This document shows, piece by piece, positions 21,301 through 30,063 of a stretch of DNA of 64,000 nucleotides. Numbering within the stretch: position 1 is the first letter of the stretch; every line of letters begins with the position of its first letter. Under the pieces are notes generated by a model that was given only the letters and a program-made list of their open reading frames with translations, had not been told where the DNA came from and ran no database searches. This stretch comes from Maribacter_C sp047345145 (GTDB lineage Bacteria > Bacteroidota > Bacteroidia > Flavobacteriales > Flavobacteriaceae), in NCBI RefSeq assembly GCF_047345145.1, contig NZ_JBLFER010000004.1:248001-312000 (forward strand). Reading direction: 5' to 3'. Position numbers and translations under genes: made by a program.

Positions 21301-23005
21301 CTGATGTACTTAAAGTATAGTGATTGGTACCTGGAATTGTGCTGGGGTTCGTAATAATAGTACCAATGAGTCGCTTGACTCCGTCTACTGGGTCATAATA
21401 ATTCGGATAGCGTACTTCAATAACATAGGTTTCATTTTCACCTAAGGGTAGTCCAAAATGTACTTCTTCTGGCGATTGCGTTCCGTGACCATATACTCCG
21501 TTTACTTGCCTAAGGCCACTGATAATATTTCCATTACAGTCTTTTATTATGATATTAGTTCCAATCGCTACACGTTCTGGTACACCACCAGTAGCACCAT
21601 TTGCTCCTCTATCTTCTGTTACATCAATTAATAAATGATTGTTTCGATTTGCGGCAGGAAGGTTATTAATGTAAAGTCGGTTTCTACCACTTATGCTCAT
21701 ATAGATGTCCAAATCACCATCATCATCAATATCAATCATGGTAGTACCTTCTCCATTTTGACCAGAATTAAAAAGAGCTGGATCTAGCGTAAAAGTCATC
21801 GCGGTGCCACTGCCTATTACCCCTGGTGCTGGAGTAGGACTATTCAATTGGTTGATATAAAGGTAACTTCTACCATCACCAACTAACAAAACATCTATAT
21901 CACCATCATTATCAATATCACCACCAGCTAAAGCCTCAATTTCCGCTGAAGAATTACTGCCATTGTTATCTGGAGGCTGTGGTAACCCTGGGAAAACAGC
22001 TGCTCCTAAAGCGACCCAAATACCTGGACCATCGTTTCTAAATATTTGAGTTGTACCGTTCTCTGTCCATACCGCATCTAAATCTCCATCGTTATCTAAA
22101 TCCCATAGTCCATTTCCTCCTTTGTTGTCATTATCTGCCTGAGCTAGGTCAGAACCATTTGTAAAAATTCCTCCTTGATTCAAGAAAAAATCGTTCTCAT
22201 TTCTTTTACGCATGAAAATATCTACCCAGCCATCATCGTTAACGTCAGCTGCAGAACCGTAATCACCATCTGTCGCAAATTGATTGAGTCCGTATTCAAC
22301 AACTCCCGCCCCATTACCTGGAGTAATATGGGTAAATAAACCAGATGCTGGTGGGTTTACCACCAAATGTGTTGTATGATCTACATAATTATTTCGTAGG
22401 AGTTCAATACCAAATGCGTGGCTATCGAAAAAAATATCTAAATCGCCATCTCCTTCAAAATCAAAAAAACCAGCACCCTCAGAATTAATGGGGTTTACAT
22501 TAATCGTATGACCAGACCTACCAACCGTAATTGGGGCTGTTCCACCAGCGCCATCACCAAAGGTACCTGAGACATTTTGAAGATAGATTTGAAGTGCAGC
22601 AGGGTTACTACTACTATTACCATGGGCACCAATCATAAAATCAGGTCGACCATCGCTGTTCAAATCTCCCCAGGCCGCTTGCCTTTCGGCAGGATCATTT
22701 AGCATTCCAGGCACTAAAGTCGCTCTAACGTCTGTAAAGGTATTATTACCATTATTGCGCATAAGGAAACTTTTATTGCTTCCTCCTGAATTTTCTAATA
22801 TTAGAACATCTACATCACCATCATTGTCGTAATCAGACCAGGCATGCCCACCATCTTTGTTTCCTGTAATATCTAAATTATATGAAGCTCCACTTTCGGT
22901 AAAAGTAGTTTGAGAAGATAGAATTGAAGTTGCTATTAAGGCAAAACCAAAGACTATCTTATGTAGGAGGTTATCAGAGAAGTTCAACAATTGAAACACC
23001 TTCAT
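18380..23005 (-). CDS. Secreted multidomain FG-GAP/ASPIC-UnbV protein with basic C-terminal tail
   Basis: A 1541-residue protein with an N-terminal hydrophobic signal. Residues ~40-480 hold FG-GAP/VCBS-type repeats with DxDxDGDxD calcium loops (DYDNDGDVD, DLNSDGRPD, DFEGDGDLD, DVNDDGWVD). An ASPIC/UnbV-like segment follows (NGVYGHGTQSPEEVHFGL), then an Ig-like module, then a beta-propeller-like region (NLLFYTNGINVYNRNH, FSPDGQKLAIG, EFSPNGNYLYV). TSP3-like repeats and a final Ig-like domain close it. The last residues are VITNRRITYRVKKN; neither the type A nor the type B T9SS domain is seen. A 227-bp gap separates it from the upstream gene, with a probable terminator between. Substrate or partner unknown; adhesion is an inference. 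Confidence 0.88.
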   Translation of the reverse strand: MKVFQLLNFSDNLLHKIVFGFALIATSILSSQTTFTESGASYNLDITGNKDGGHAWSDYDNDGDVDVLILENSGGSNKSFLMRNNGNNTFTDVRATLVPGMLNDPAERQAAWGDLNSDGRPDFMIGAHGNSSSNPAALQIYLQNVSGTFGDGAGGTAPITVGRSGHTINVNPINSEGAGFFDFEGDGDLDIFFDSHAFGIELLRNNYVDHTTHLVVNPPASGLFTHITPGNGAGVVEYGLNQFATDGDYGSAADVNDDGWVDIFMRKRNENDFFLNQGGIFTNGSDLAQADNDNKGGNGLWDLDNDGDLDAVWTENGTTQIFRNDGPGIWVALGAAVFPGLPQPPDNNGSNSSAEIEALAGGDIDNDGDIDVLLVGDGRSYLYINQLNSPTPAPGVIGSGTAMTFTLDPALFNSGQNGEGTTMIDIDDDGDLDIYMSISGRNRLYINNLPAANRNNHLLIDVTEDRGANGATGGVPERVAIGTNIIIKDCNGNIISGLRQVNGVYGHGTQSPEEVHFGLPLGENETYVIEVRYPNYYDPVDGVKRLIGTIITNPSTIPGTNHYTLSTSAAEASENINAPDAVDDGTTVNDNYNISVQLNLFINDSEPDSENFFISSIVQPATGSVVIDDADAGLVTYTYNLGVPFSGTTFDYTISDSPIFVCPALGKRDTATVTINAKVPEDCSNGIDDDGDGLIDCDDPECNLNGNGYDWYFGLNAGLNFENAAGPVQIPSPLLNAEEGSSIWSDDQGNLLFYTNGINVYNRNHQVMPNGSGLLGNPSSTQSGVVVEDPGNPDRYYVFSIGGAGNLAYFSVVDMTLDGGLGDVIVGNKNTFIQNVNGEKIAAWPHSNGTDIWVVLVDTNNIYARLLTAVGLGPAITSNANSFGRRFGQMKFSPDGQKLAIGSYPNASSGFMVQLVDFDNSTGQFSNLQEWPLNQPYGVEFSPNGNYLYVTEMGWGGPVGRLWQYDIGNNSTGASIGASGVVLLSGNYMFAQLQIGPDGKIYMATSFTGNNPRNGLAVINEPNNQGLSSNAVADQITFTDGALSRSGLPNIPAYQLRSKPIITPVDVTQTCFSNIQLQLEAYGADSYQWLLDGVAIPGETNLTLDPDLPGQYQVEVTYGCDIELTEIYTLLLDTDNDCVPDVVDLDDDNDGILDIVERAKTVLWVTQGTPETEEQNTIDKLIALGYTVTVVDDNVGGNANDYSVTFLYEDVNSGTAYANVANLSTTTNGVITSENALFDEILGTTGTTGNSNTNIIDITDNTHPITEDLAIGNYDVGDAAFYVNNVVSGQKLGNHPNGQAVLIAWEEGDAMDTGTAPGRRAVLPLTNSNGGFNTNGEDLLVNAIIWTGNIDTDKDGIADHLDADSDDDGCNDAIEAYSSLSADPDSNDYYGTGNPPPVNADGTVVAASYQTPADLDSNSIYDFQEAGTPPSITLQPVNLTLCPGCNGSLTVTANNADGYQWQIFNGTTWVDLTDSGIHSGVTAATLNIMNATPSDNGNQYRVIVSNTLFVCQTVISNTAILTVNVTSVITNRRITYRVKKN

Positions 23006-23165
23006 TTTTTGGGACTATCGCCAAGAGAGGAGTATCAATTGTTCGCCCCCCAGCTTAATTGAAAGCTCAATTTATTCCTAATACTATACATGTTAAAAAA
23101 AATGTTGTGAAGACCTCCGCAAACGACATTTAGTAAGAGAAAGTTGAGGTTTACCATTATAAGAA

Positions 23166-23193
23166 AAGAGGTTTATAACTATAATAACCTCTT
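23166..23193 (-). terminator. Probable terminator of the 1217-residue gene
   Basis: Inverted repeat AAGAGGTT (23166-23173) / AACCTCTT (23186-23193) about 40 bp past the stop at 23233. In the minus direction it is followed by a U-rich stretch (TTCTTATAAT). The stem is short and AU-rich inside, hence moderate confidence. Confidence 0.55.
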
Positions 23194-23232
23194 CTAAAAC
23201 AGTGATTTACAATTATTTTTTGTCAGAAAATG

Positions 23233-26200
23233 CTACTCTTTCTTTACGCGATAGGTGATTCTACGATTTGTAATAACCGTAAAAGCCTTTAATTTGCTGA
23301 AAGGCGAAAACTCAGAAGTGGAGTTTGCTATTGTAGCGGTTGCTGTAAGATCATCTCCTAATATTATCCCTGGGGGTACTGCAAAAGTGAAGGTAAATTT
23401 GTTCGTATTGTCCGTATTACTATCATCGTCAAGATAAAAAGAAGTACTAGAATTGGTATCAGAGCCACCGCCCTCTACAACTGAAGCCAAAAAAACTTGT
23501 CCTTCGCCGTAATCAGCGGAAAGACCTAACTGATTATCACCCAAGGTGGCCGTACCTTGATTGATATCTGTAAGGAAGAATTCAATAGTTGCTCCAGGTC
23601 TTGACCAACCAGAAACCACAACGTTTGAGCCAGATTTATACGCTGTTTCGATAATTGGAAAATTAATCGCACTATTTGGACCATTGTCGACATCTCCCGT
23701 GTCGTTGAGGGTAACACCGTCACCCGCATCATCTGATAAATCAAGATCAATACCTAAAGCATCTGCAGCCGTTCCATTTGCATAAATCGAATTTTGTGAG
23801 ATAAGATTACCTGAAGTATTTCCGCCTGCTAAAACAATTCCGGGGCCTCCATTGGAAGCTATTATATTGTTAGATATTGAGGAGTTATTTCCATCTAATA
23901 GTATCCCTGCATTTTCATTGTTTCCGCTACAGGTGCCCGTGTCTTGACCGGAATTTGTGATTGTATTCTCTGAAATAGCCACATTTCCTGTAATACCATC
24001 ACCATCTATTCCTAGGGAAGCGGCTCTATCAATTAGGTTTCGTCGAATGACGACTCCTGTTCCATTGTTTATTCGGATATTTTCGTAACAAGGACCCCTT
24101 CTACCATTATCTGTAATATGATTTTCTTGAATAAGCGTAGATGTCCCTCCATTTACATAAATACCTTCATCTGTATTTTGAGCGATATAATTGCCTTCAA
24201 TTCTACTTGCACCATTTGTTATCTCAACCCCATAATCTACATTTCCAGAAGCAACACCTGTTGCATTAACCCCTAAAAGATTACCTACTAGAGTTGCTGA
24301 ACCACCTTGTATTCTCACACTAGCATTATTACCGCCGTAAACGGATATATTTCGCATTTCAAATAAATCTCCTTGCGTTCGAAATACATCACCTCCATCT
24401 CTATGAACCTGTATTTCAGGTCTTTCATAATCTGGAAGCGTATTTGCCGATGTACCAACAGTGGTTCCCCCAGAACCTACATTGCCTGTATTTGTATCGC
24501 CAGAATATGCCGTTTGGGTTCTGCCATCTATTTTTGTACTTGCACCAGATATGACTGTCAATTGATTGCTTGAAGTGTCAATATCAAAGTAGCCACTTGC
24601 ATAGTTAGCGTCCGCCGTTCTTCCTTGTATATCACCTGTTGGCGGAATCATAAATATTGAAGTGTCATCACCAGCTAAGGGATCAAAAATACTATTTGCC
24701 ACAATATCTAAACCAGAGGCATCTAAAGCATTTGAATTGATTATAAACTGTTCTAATGATCCCTGTTCATCATCATTTGTATTCACAATGGTATTGAAAT
24801 TGTAACCAAAATCCATTCCCACGACACCTTCACTAGAAATAGTCATAGAAGATATAGATTGAGCACCTGTCAACGTATTTGCAGAAGGGTCTACACCTGA
24901 AGGGTTTTCACCGCCAACGGCGTTAATATCAGGTATTAAAGCACTTGCTACATAGTCTGTTTTAAAGGTCTGTACTGGCATACAGCTAGTACATGCTGCT
25001 CCTCCAGTTCTGGTTGACCTTACTGTACTGTTTACTGCGCGTATGGTATAGGTTCCATTTGCCATTCCGCCAAATACATATTCGCCTGAAGTGTCTGTTG
25101 TAGTGGTTTGAATTCTCGAGTTTGTATTATCATAGAGTTCCATGTCAACTCCTTCAATTGGAATTCCCGAAGAACTTATTAAATCTCTACCTGCGCCACC
25201 GCCGTAATTAATATCTTCAAAAACGTTACCTGTCACCAAGTTTGACGGTACTTTCAAAACGACCGCGTTCAGTATTACAAAATCTTGACCAGATTCAACT
25301 CTAGTAGTTGCGGTAGATTCTCCCGCCGAAATATAAGAAGATACGTCATATGTATCTAGATCTACTCCATAAGATGTGGTAATATTAACCGTGGTTCCAC
25401 CAGTATTATCATATATTGTGGAATTAAATGGGTTCGGACTGCCAATAGTATTGTCACCATCGCCTACCAAGTCATTTGTGCCCGCTCCGGTGGTAAATTC
25501 AAGTGCTTCATTATTGTTTAAGGTCTGATCACCTTCCCAAGACAAAACCGTAGTTTTCGATCCTGAGGCTCCTATCGCAAAAAAGCCATCTAAAGTATAT
25601 GTAGAAGTAGTATTACTTTCACCATGAAAACCTTGATATACATTAACAGTTGACGCGGGTAGGTTAAGATCAGTATAAAATACTATTAAACTCCAGCCTC
25701 CTAAAACTGTAGCTGAACTACAATACGTCGGTGAGTTGTCAATAGTAAGTCCAGAAAAATCAAAAGAATTCGAATTGGGGTTCGCAATGCCTGCCACAAT
25801 ACTGGTAACATCACTTACACCCCCATAAAATATCCTGCCACCTGTTAAGGTTGTAGTATACATCAAATCCGCGTCTACCGTATTGCCTTCAAAAGTAACC
25901 TGTGAATCAGGTGTAGCATTTGAATGCGCCCAATATAGAAATGCCTTATCGATTGTAGCTCCGACTGGTACCGCAGAAGTTAATGTATTATTAGAAGTTG
26001 TGGTTATGGAGCAGGCATTCGTATTATTATCCTGTGTTCGAAGAGAACCGCCTGTAGAGGTATACCCTATATACCCATCTAGTTCTTCTACTAAAACTAG
26101 GTCTGTATTATTTAGAATGACCTCATCGTCATCAATAGTTCCTATAGCTGTATCTGTAATATCAACAGACGCATCTGTTGTCGTTGCAAATTCAAGAGTG

Positions 26201-26886
26201 AAGTCTTCCGATGTTTCATAGAGTGAATCATCTGTAATGGAGATTGTTATTGTTTCTGAATCACCCAATGTGCCATCAAAATTTAAAGTTCCACCCGTTA
26301 CTGGTGTATAATCAGTTGGTCCAGCTGTGCCATCAACTGTGTTATAAGTCACGGTGTATGGACCAGAAGAAGCTAATCCTGTATGGTCTACAGTAAATGC
26401 TAATGTTCCAGCATCTTCATCAACTGAGACGTTCCCAACAGTCAATTGAGGGCCTGGAATGATTCCTGAATATTGAACCTGAGAAGTGTTGGCTGAGGCA
26501 GCACAATTATACTGGTTTAGTATCACTCGAACCTGTCCTGTAAATGTTGCGGTGAAAGAAGTTTCAGATCGAAAATTTGCGCACGCATCATCATTATATG
26601 CAACAAAAGCAGAAGTCGTTTGATTGTAGAGAGACAATTGTGTATCCCATGTTCCCAAATTACAGGTACTTATAGTGTATGTTCCTCCATTAACTACATT
26701 TATAAGGAAATACTCGCCGGCTTGAATATTAGGGGTAAGTTGAGCACCTGCTGTAGGCGTTACAACGACCCCAGAATCATTCCAACCAAAACCACATTGC
26801 GCATTCATGTTCGTTGTAAAAAACAACAAACATGTAAAAAATGTAAGCGATAAAAATTTATTAAAATTTGGTTTAGTAGGTTTCAT
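23233..26886 (-). CDS. Secreted Calx-beta / parallel beta-helix protein with basic C-terminal tail
   Basis: A 1217-residue protein with a signal peptide ending near NMNA. Residues ~30-140 form a PPC-like module with conserved Cys. Residues ~145-259 are a Calx-beta domain (VDEDAGTLAFTV, TEDFTLEF-like ETSEDFTLEF). A large beta-rich region follows. Next is an SdrD-B-like segment (GNVFEDINYGG, DTSGEYVFGGMANGTY). Residues ~850-1045 show a right-handed parallel beta-helix pattern (GNYIAQNTDEGIYV, ENHITDNG, ENTITNSG, NNIIASNGGPGIVL). It ends in VITNRRITYRVKKE, matching the tail of the next gene downstream. No type A or B T9SS domain is seen. Inference: a surface or secreted protein, perhaps carbohydrate-binding given the beta-helix; no catalytic residues could be assigned. 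Confidence 0.88.
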   Translation of the reverse strand: MKPTKPNFNKFLSLTFFTCLLFFTTNMNAQCGFGWNDSGVVVTPTAGAQLTPNIQAGEYFLINVVNGGTYTISTCNLGTWDTQLSLYNQTTSAFVAYNDDACANFRSETSFTATFTGQVRVILNQYNCAASANTSQVQYSGIIPGPQLTVGNVSVDEDAGTLAFTVDHTGLASSGPYTVTYNTVDGTAGPTDYTPVTGGTLNFDGTLGDSETITISITDDSLYETSEDFTLEFATTTDASVDITDTAIGTIDDDEVILNNTDLVLVEELDGYIGYTSTGGSLRTQDNNTNACSITTTSNNTLTSAVPVGATIDKAFLYWAHSNATPDSQVTFEGNTVDADLMYTTTLTGGRIFYGGVSDVTSIVAGIANPNSNSFDFSGLTIDNSPTYCSSATVLGGWSLIVFYTDLNLPASTVNVYQGFHGESNTTSTYTLDGFFAIGASGSKTTVLSWEGDQTLNNNEALEFTTGAGTNDLVGDGDNTIGSPNPFNSTIYDNTGGTTVNITTSYGVDLDTYDVSSYISAGESTATTRVESGQDFVILNAVVLKVPSNLVTGNVFEDINYGGGAGRDLISSSGIPIEGVDMELYDNTNSRIQTTTTDTSGEYVFGGMANGTYTIRAVNSTVRSTRTGGAACTSCMPVQTFKTDYVASALIPDINAVGGENPSGVDPSANTLTGAQSISSMTISSEGVVGMDFGYNFNTIVNTNDDEQGSLEQFIINSNALDASGLDIVANSIFDPLAGDDTSIFMIPPTGDIQGRTADANYASGYFDIDTSSNQLTVISGASTKIDGRTQTAYSGDTNTGNVGSGGTTVGTSANTLPDYERPEIQVHRDGGDVFRTQGDLFEMRNISVYGGNNASVRIQGGSATLVGNLLGVNATGVASGNVDYGVEITNGASRIEGNYIAQNTDEGIYVNGGTSTLIQENHITDNGRRGPCYENIRINNGTGVVIRRNLIDRAASLGIDGDGITGNVAISENTITNSGQDTGTCSGNNENAGILLDGNNSSISNNIIASNGGPGIVLAGGNTSGNLISQNSIYANGTAADALGIDLDLSDDAGDGVTLNDTGDVDNGPNSAINFPIIETAYKSGSNVVVSGWSRPGATIEFFLTDINQGTATLGDNQLGLSADYGEGQVFLASVVEGGGSDTNSSTSFYLDDDSNTDNTNKFTFTFAVPPGIILGDDLTATATIANSTSEFSPFSKLKAFTVITNRRITYRVKKE

Positions 26887-26912
26887 TTGGGGTACTTCAA
26901 TCTTGTATTAAC

Positions 26913-26920
26913 CAAAAATA
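26913..26920 (-). promoter_or_regulatory. Candidate -7 element for the 1217-residue gene
   Basis: The minus strand reads TATTTTTG, a full match to the Bacteroidetes -7 consensus TAnnTTTG, 26 bp upstream of the start codon. No TTTG was found at the expected -33 distance, so the call is tentative. Confidence 0.4.
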
Positions 26921-27062
26921 AGCCGATAGTATACCTCTACCTAAGATTTGTTGTGTATGGTCTTTTTATCGTTATGAATCAATAAAAAAAAGGTGTGTGT
27001 AATTATTCAGTGTTGTCAAATAACAATAAAACGCAGTAATCAGATGAATTTTAGGGATAATA

Positions 27063-27093
27063 AAAAAGCAGCTGTTTATAGCAGCTGCTTTTT
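27063..27093 (-). terminator. Intrinsic terminator of the adhesin-SprF-OmpA operon
   Basis: A 12-bp perfect stem (AAAAAGCAGCTG at 27063-27074, CAGCTGCTTTTT at 27082-27093) with a 7-nt loop, 23 bp past the stop of the OmpA-family gene. The minus-strand RNA continues into a U-run. Confidence 0.88.
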
Positions 27094-27116
27094 GTTTTTT
27101 TAAAATTTCTAAGGAA

Positions 27117-29081
27117 TTATTCCAAAATAATAAACTCTGATCTACGATTCAATTCGTGATCTGCAGCAGAACATTTTACACCATTCGAACAGGTATTCAT
27201 TAACTTGGTTTCACCAAAACCTTCGCCTTGAAGACGTTCTTTTGCAATGCCTTTTGATATCATATAATTCACGGTAGATTCTGCCCTTTTTTGTGACAAC
27301 CATAAATTATAAGCGTCCTTACCTCTACTATCAGTATGCGAGTTCACTTTTATTTTAAGACTTGGATATTTTTCCATCGCAGCTATGACTTTTTCAACTT
27401 CAAGTTCTGAGTCTTTTCGAATGTTGTATTTATCAAAATCAAAATAAATCGTGCTTAATTGTAATAGTTTCGCCAAATCATCACCAAATCCAGCAGTTAC
27501 CTTATCTCTTTCTAGATAAAAATCAATAATCTTTGGTTTTGCGTCTGACTTTTCTAAATATTCTTCAGATGGCACATACCCCTGAGTAAGTGCTCTAACA
27601 AAATTACCCTTATAGCAATCGATAACCAAACTATAATTACCAGCAGCATCAGTAATGGTAGATAATATCTCTTCATTATTTTCGTCAATTACCTTTACCG
27701 TTGCTCCAACCAAAACTTCATTTGATATTCTATCGCGAACTGTACCTGTAATTTCTTGTTCACATTCTAGCTTAAGAGGAATAGTTTCAACTAAAGCATA
27801 AATATCATCTGCTCCCTGACCATCTGCTCTATTGGAGGCAAAATACCCTTTTCTAGTTTCTTCATTGAAAATGAAGGTAAAGTCATCCATTTGGCTATTT
27901 ACTGGCTCTCCCACATTTACAATAGCATTGTCAAATTTATTATTCTCTATCTTAGTTGCAAAAACATCAAGCCCACCTAAACCTGGGTGACCGTCAGAAG
28001 ACATATAAAGCACGTCTTCGCTTGTCACATATGGGAATGTTTCTCTAGCTTCGGTGTTAATATTACTCCCTAAATTTTCAGGGGTTCCAAAAGTACCATC
28101 ATCATTAATCGAAACTTTGAAAATATCAGATTCTCCCAAAGTACCTTTCATATCTGACGCAAAATAAAGGGTCTTCTCATCTTTGCTTAAAGCTGGATGA
28201 GCCACTGAATACGAATCGCTATTAAATGGTAGTTCTTGAATATCTGCCCAAATACCACCATTCAAAGTTGCCTTGAATATCTTCAGTCTTATTACACCTT
28301 CCTCATCTTTTACATATTTACCTTCAACAATATTATTTCGAGTAAAATAAAGGGTATTACCATCAGCAGTTGTTATTGAAGTAGATTCGTGTAATCTTGT
28401 ATTTAGTTTATCTCCGAATTTTGTTACGGTGTTCATTGAAACACTGTCAACATTCACTTTGTATAGGTCTAAAAAGTCTTTAGAATTCCAAGTATGCCGA
28501 TATCGTGCTAAGTTTCCTGTATCCCTATCTGAAGAAAAAATGACACCTTGTTTGTAGAAAGAAGGTGCAAAATCAGAATATGAAGAATTATATTTAAACG
28601 GAGTTAACTCATATCTTCCTGAATTCTTTTTGATGTCACTCAAATAATCTTTTTCACTTTTATAAGTTTCAGCTCTCACATCACCTGAAGTCATCTCAAT
28701 GAACTTAGACATCGCCGTATTTGCATCATCATAATCTCCCAAAGACTTGAGTGTTTGAGAATACCTAAAATAATACTCAGGAGTTATTTCAGAAGGATAC
28801 TCAACAACCAATCTTTTATAAGTTTTAGCAGCATCGTTGTAGTCAGCATTGAAATAATAAGAGTTTCCTAATTTTTTAAGTAGGTCTGCGGAGGTATAGC
28901 CTTTATCTAAAATTCTTTTGTAAATATCAATCGCCGGACTAAAAGAATAATTCTGATATTGTTCATTTGCCTTGGTGACCAAACGCTCTTCTTTAGAAGC
29001 CCCTTTGTCTTCTTGAGCATTTACAGCAAACTTGAGGAAAAGAATAAATATAATCAGTAATGGTAGTGTTCTTTTTGTCAT
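27117..29081 (-). CDS. OmpA-family outer-membrane/peptidoglycan-binding protein of a T9SS cargo operon
   Basis: A 654-residue protein with a signal peptide ending near VNA. Residues ~30-140 look like TPR helices (EQYQNYSFSPAIDIYKRIL, LLKKLGNSYYFNADYNDAAKTYKRL). Residues ~190-420 contain PD40/WD40-like repeats (KDEKTLYFASDMKGTLGESDIFK, EDVLYMSSDGHPGLGGLDVF). A carboxypeptidase-regulatory-like beta-sandwich lies at ~440-520. The C-terminal OmpA domain has NSHTD at 580-584 and NRRSEF at 645-650, including the Asp and Arg expected to bind peptidoglycan. It is the last gene after PorP/SprF (12-bp gap). The set adhesin, PorP/SprF, OmpA is common in Bacteroidetes. The role is probably to anchor the surface complex to the cell wall. 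This architecture resembles PorE-like T9SS proteins, but equivalence is not established. Confidence 0.9.
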   Translation of the reverse strand: MTKRTLPLLIIFILFLKFAVNAQEDKGASKEERLVTKANEQYQNYSFSPAIDIYKRILDKGYTSADLLKKLGNSYYFNADYNDAAKTYKRLVVEYPSEITPEYYFRYSQTLKSLGDYDDANTAMSKFIEMTSGDVRAETYKSEKDYLSDIKKNSGRYELTPFKYNSSYSDFAPSFYKQGVIFSSDRDTGNLARYRHTWNSKDFLDLYKVNVDSVSMNTVTKFGDKLNTRLHESTSITTADGNTLYFTRNNIVEGKYVKDEEGVIRLKIFKATLNGGIWADIQELPFNSDSYSVAHPALSKDEKTLYFASDMKGTLGESDIFKVSINDDGTFGTPENLGSNINTEARETFPYVTSEDVLYMSSDGHPGLGGLDVFATKIENNKFDNAIVNVGEPVNSQMDDFTFIFNEETRKGYFASNRADGQGADDIYALVETIPLKLECEQEITGTVRDRISNEVLVGATVKVIDENNEEILSTITDAAGNYSLVIDCYKGNFVRALTQGYVPSEEYLEKSDAKPKIIDFYLERDKVTAGFGDDLAKLLQLSTIYFDFDKYNIRKDSELEVEKVIAAMEKYPSLKIKVNSHTDSRGKDAYNLWLSQKRAESTVNYMISKGIAKERLQGEGFGETKLMNTCSNGVKCSAADHELNRRSEFIILE

Positions 29082-29093
29082 GGTTAGCAGTTT

Positions 29094-30050
29094 TTAAAAG
29101 AAACGAGGTGAGACCAGTTTCTGAAAGGATTTTACAAGTTCGAATCTTAGAAATACCTCAAAAGATCCATCATTAAATTGTCTACCTCCTAATTCTGTAG
29201 TTTCTCGATCATAAGCTAGGCCAAGCATGAGTTGATCGGATATCTGAAATCCGACAAGTCCGCTAACCGCTGCATCCCATCTATATGCTGCTCCAAAAGA
29301 GAATTTGTCATTAAAGAGAAAACTTGCCGAGGCATCTATCTGCAATGGCGCGCCACCCACTACTTTGGTTAATAAAGCCGGTTTAAATTTCAAATTGCCA
29401 CTTAAATCAAATACATAGCCCGTAATCAAATAAAAGTTGATTCTTTCTTTAGACAAAAACTGAGTTGCAGTCGCTTCAGTTCTGGTATTATCGAAATGCT
29501 CGGTCTGTAATAAATTAGGAGCCGATAAACCTGCATAAAACTTATTTGTATGGTAATAAATTCCCAAGCCCACATTCGGAGAGAATTTGTTCTCAATATT
29601 ATCAACACTTACTGGTTCAAGATCAAAATTTCGCAAGGCATTAAAATCTAGATTCAAAAGATTTCCGCCTGCTTTTAGTCCAAAAGATAACTTACCCTCT
29701 AAAGAGACATCGATAGTATACGAAACAACAGCATCCAAATAGGTTTCAGAAACTACACCATCGCCAATATTATCCTGAACTACCGATAAACCATAACCTA
29801 ACCTACTATTTCGTATTGGAGAATGCAAGTTCAATGTAAAAGTCTCAGGTGCTCCAGCCAAGCCCACCCATTGCGAACGATATAAAGCTGCCGCACTAAA
29901 TTGACCTCGCGAACCTGCATATGCAGGATTGACACTTAAGGTATTAAACATATACTGCGTATACTGAGCGTCTTGTTGGGCTGTTAAATCGCCTGTAGAA
30001 GAAATAAAAGCGAGGAGAGCAACTAGTATTAAGTTCTTTTTTAAAATCAT
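29094..30050 (-). CDS. PorP/SprF family T9SS outer-membrane protein
   Basis: A 318-residue paralogue of the protein at 8071-9024. It has the same signature after the signal peptide (QQDAQYTQYMFNT, NPAYAGSRG, RSQWVG), similar spacing of barrel strands, and the same final SPRFF. It sits 13 bp after a type B adhesin and 12 bp before the OmpA-family gene, forming a tight three-gene operon. Known family role: cargo-specific help in secretion or surface anchoring of type B T9SS substrates. The likely client is the upstream 1014-residue adhesin. Confidence 0.92.
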   Translation of the reverse strand: MILKKNLILVALLAFISSTGDLTAQQDAQYTQYMFNTLSVNPAYAGSRGQFSAAALYRSQWVGLAGAPETFTLNLHSPIRNSRLGYGLSVVQDNIGDGVVSETYLDAVVSYTIDVSLEGKLSFGLKAGGNLLNLDFNALRNFDLEPVSVDNIENKFSPNVGLGIYYHTNKFYAGLSAPNLLQTEHFDNTRTEATATQFLSKERINFYLITGYVFDLSGNLKFKPALLTKVVGGAPLQIDASASFLFNDKFSFGAAYRWDAAVSGLVGFQISDQLMLGLAYDRETTELGGRQFNDGSFEVFLRFELVKSFQKLVSPRFF

Positions 30051-30063
30051 GGTAGTGTTTCCG

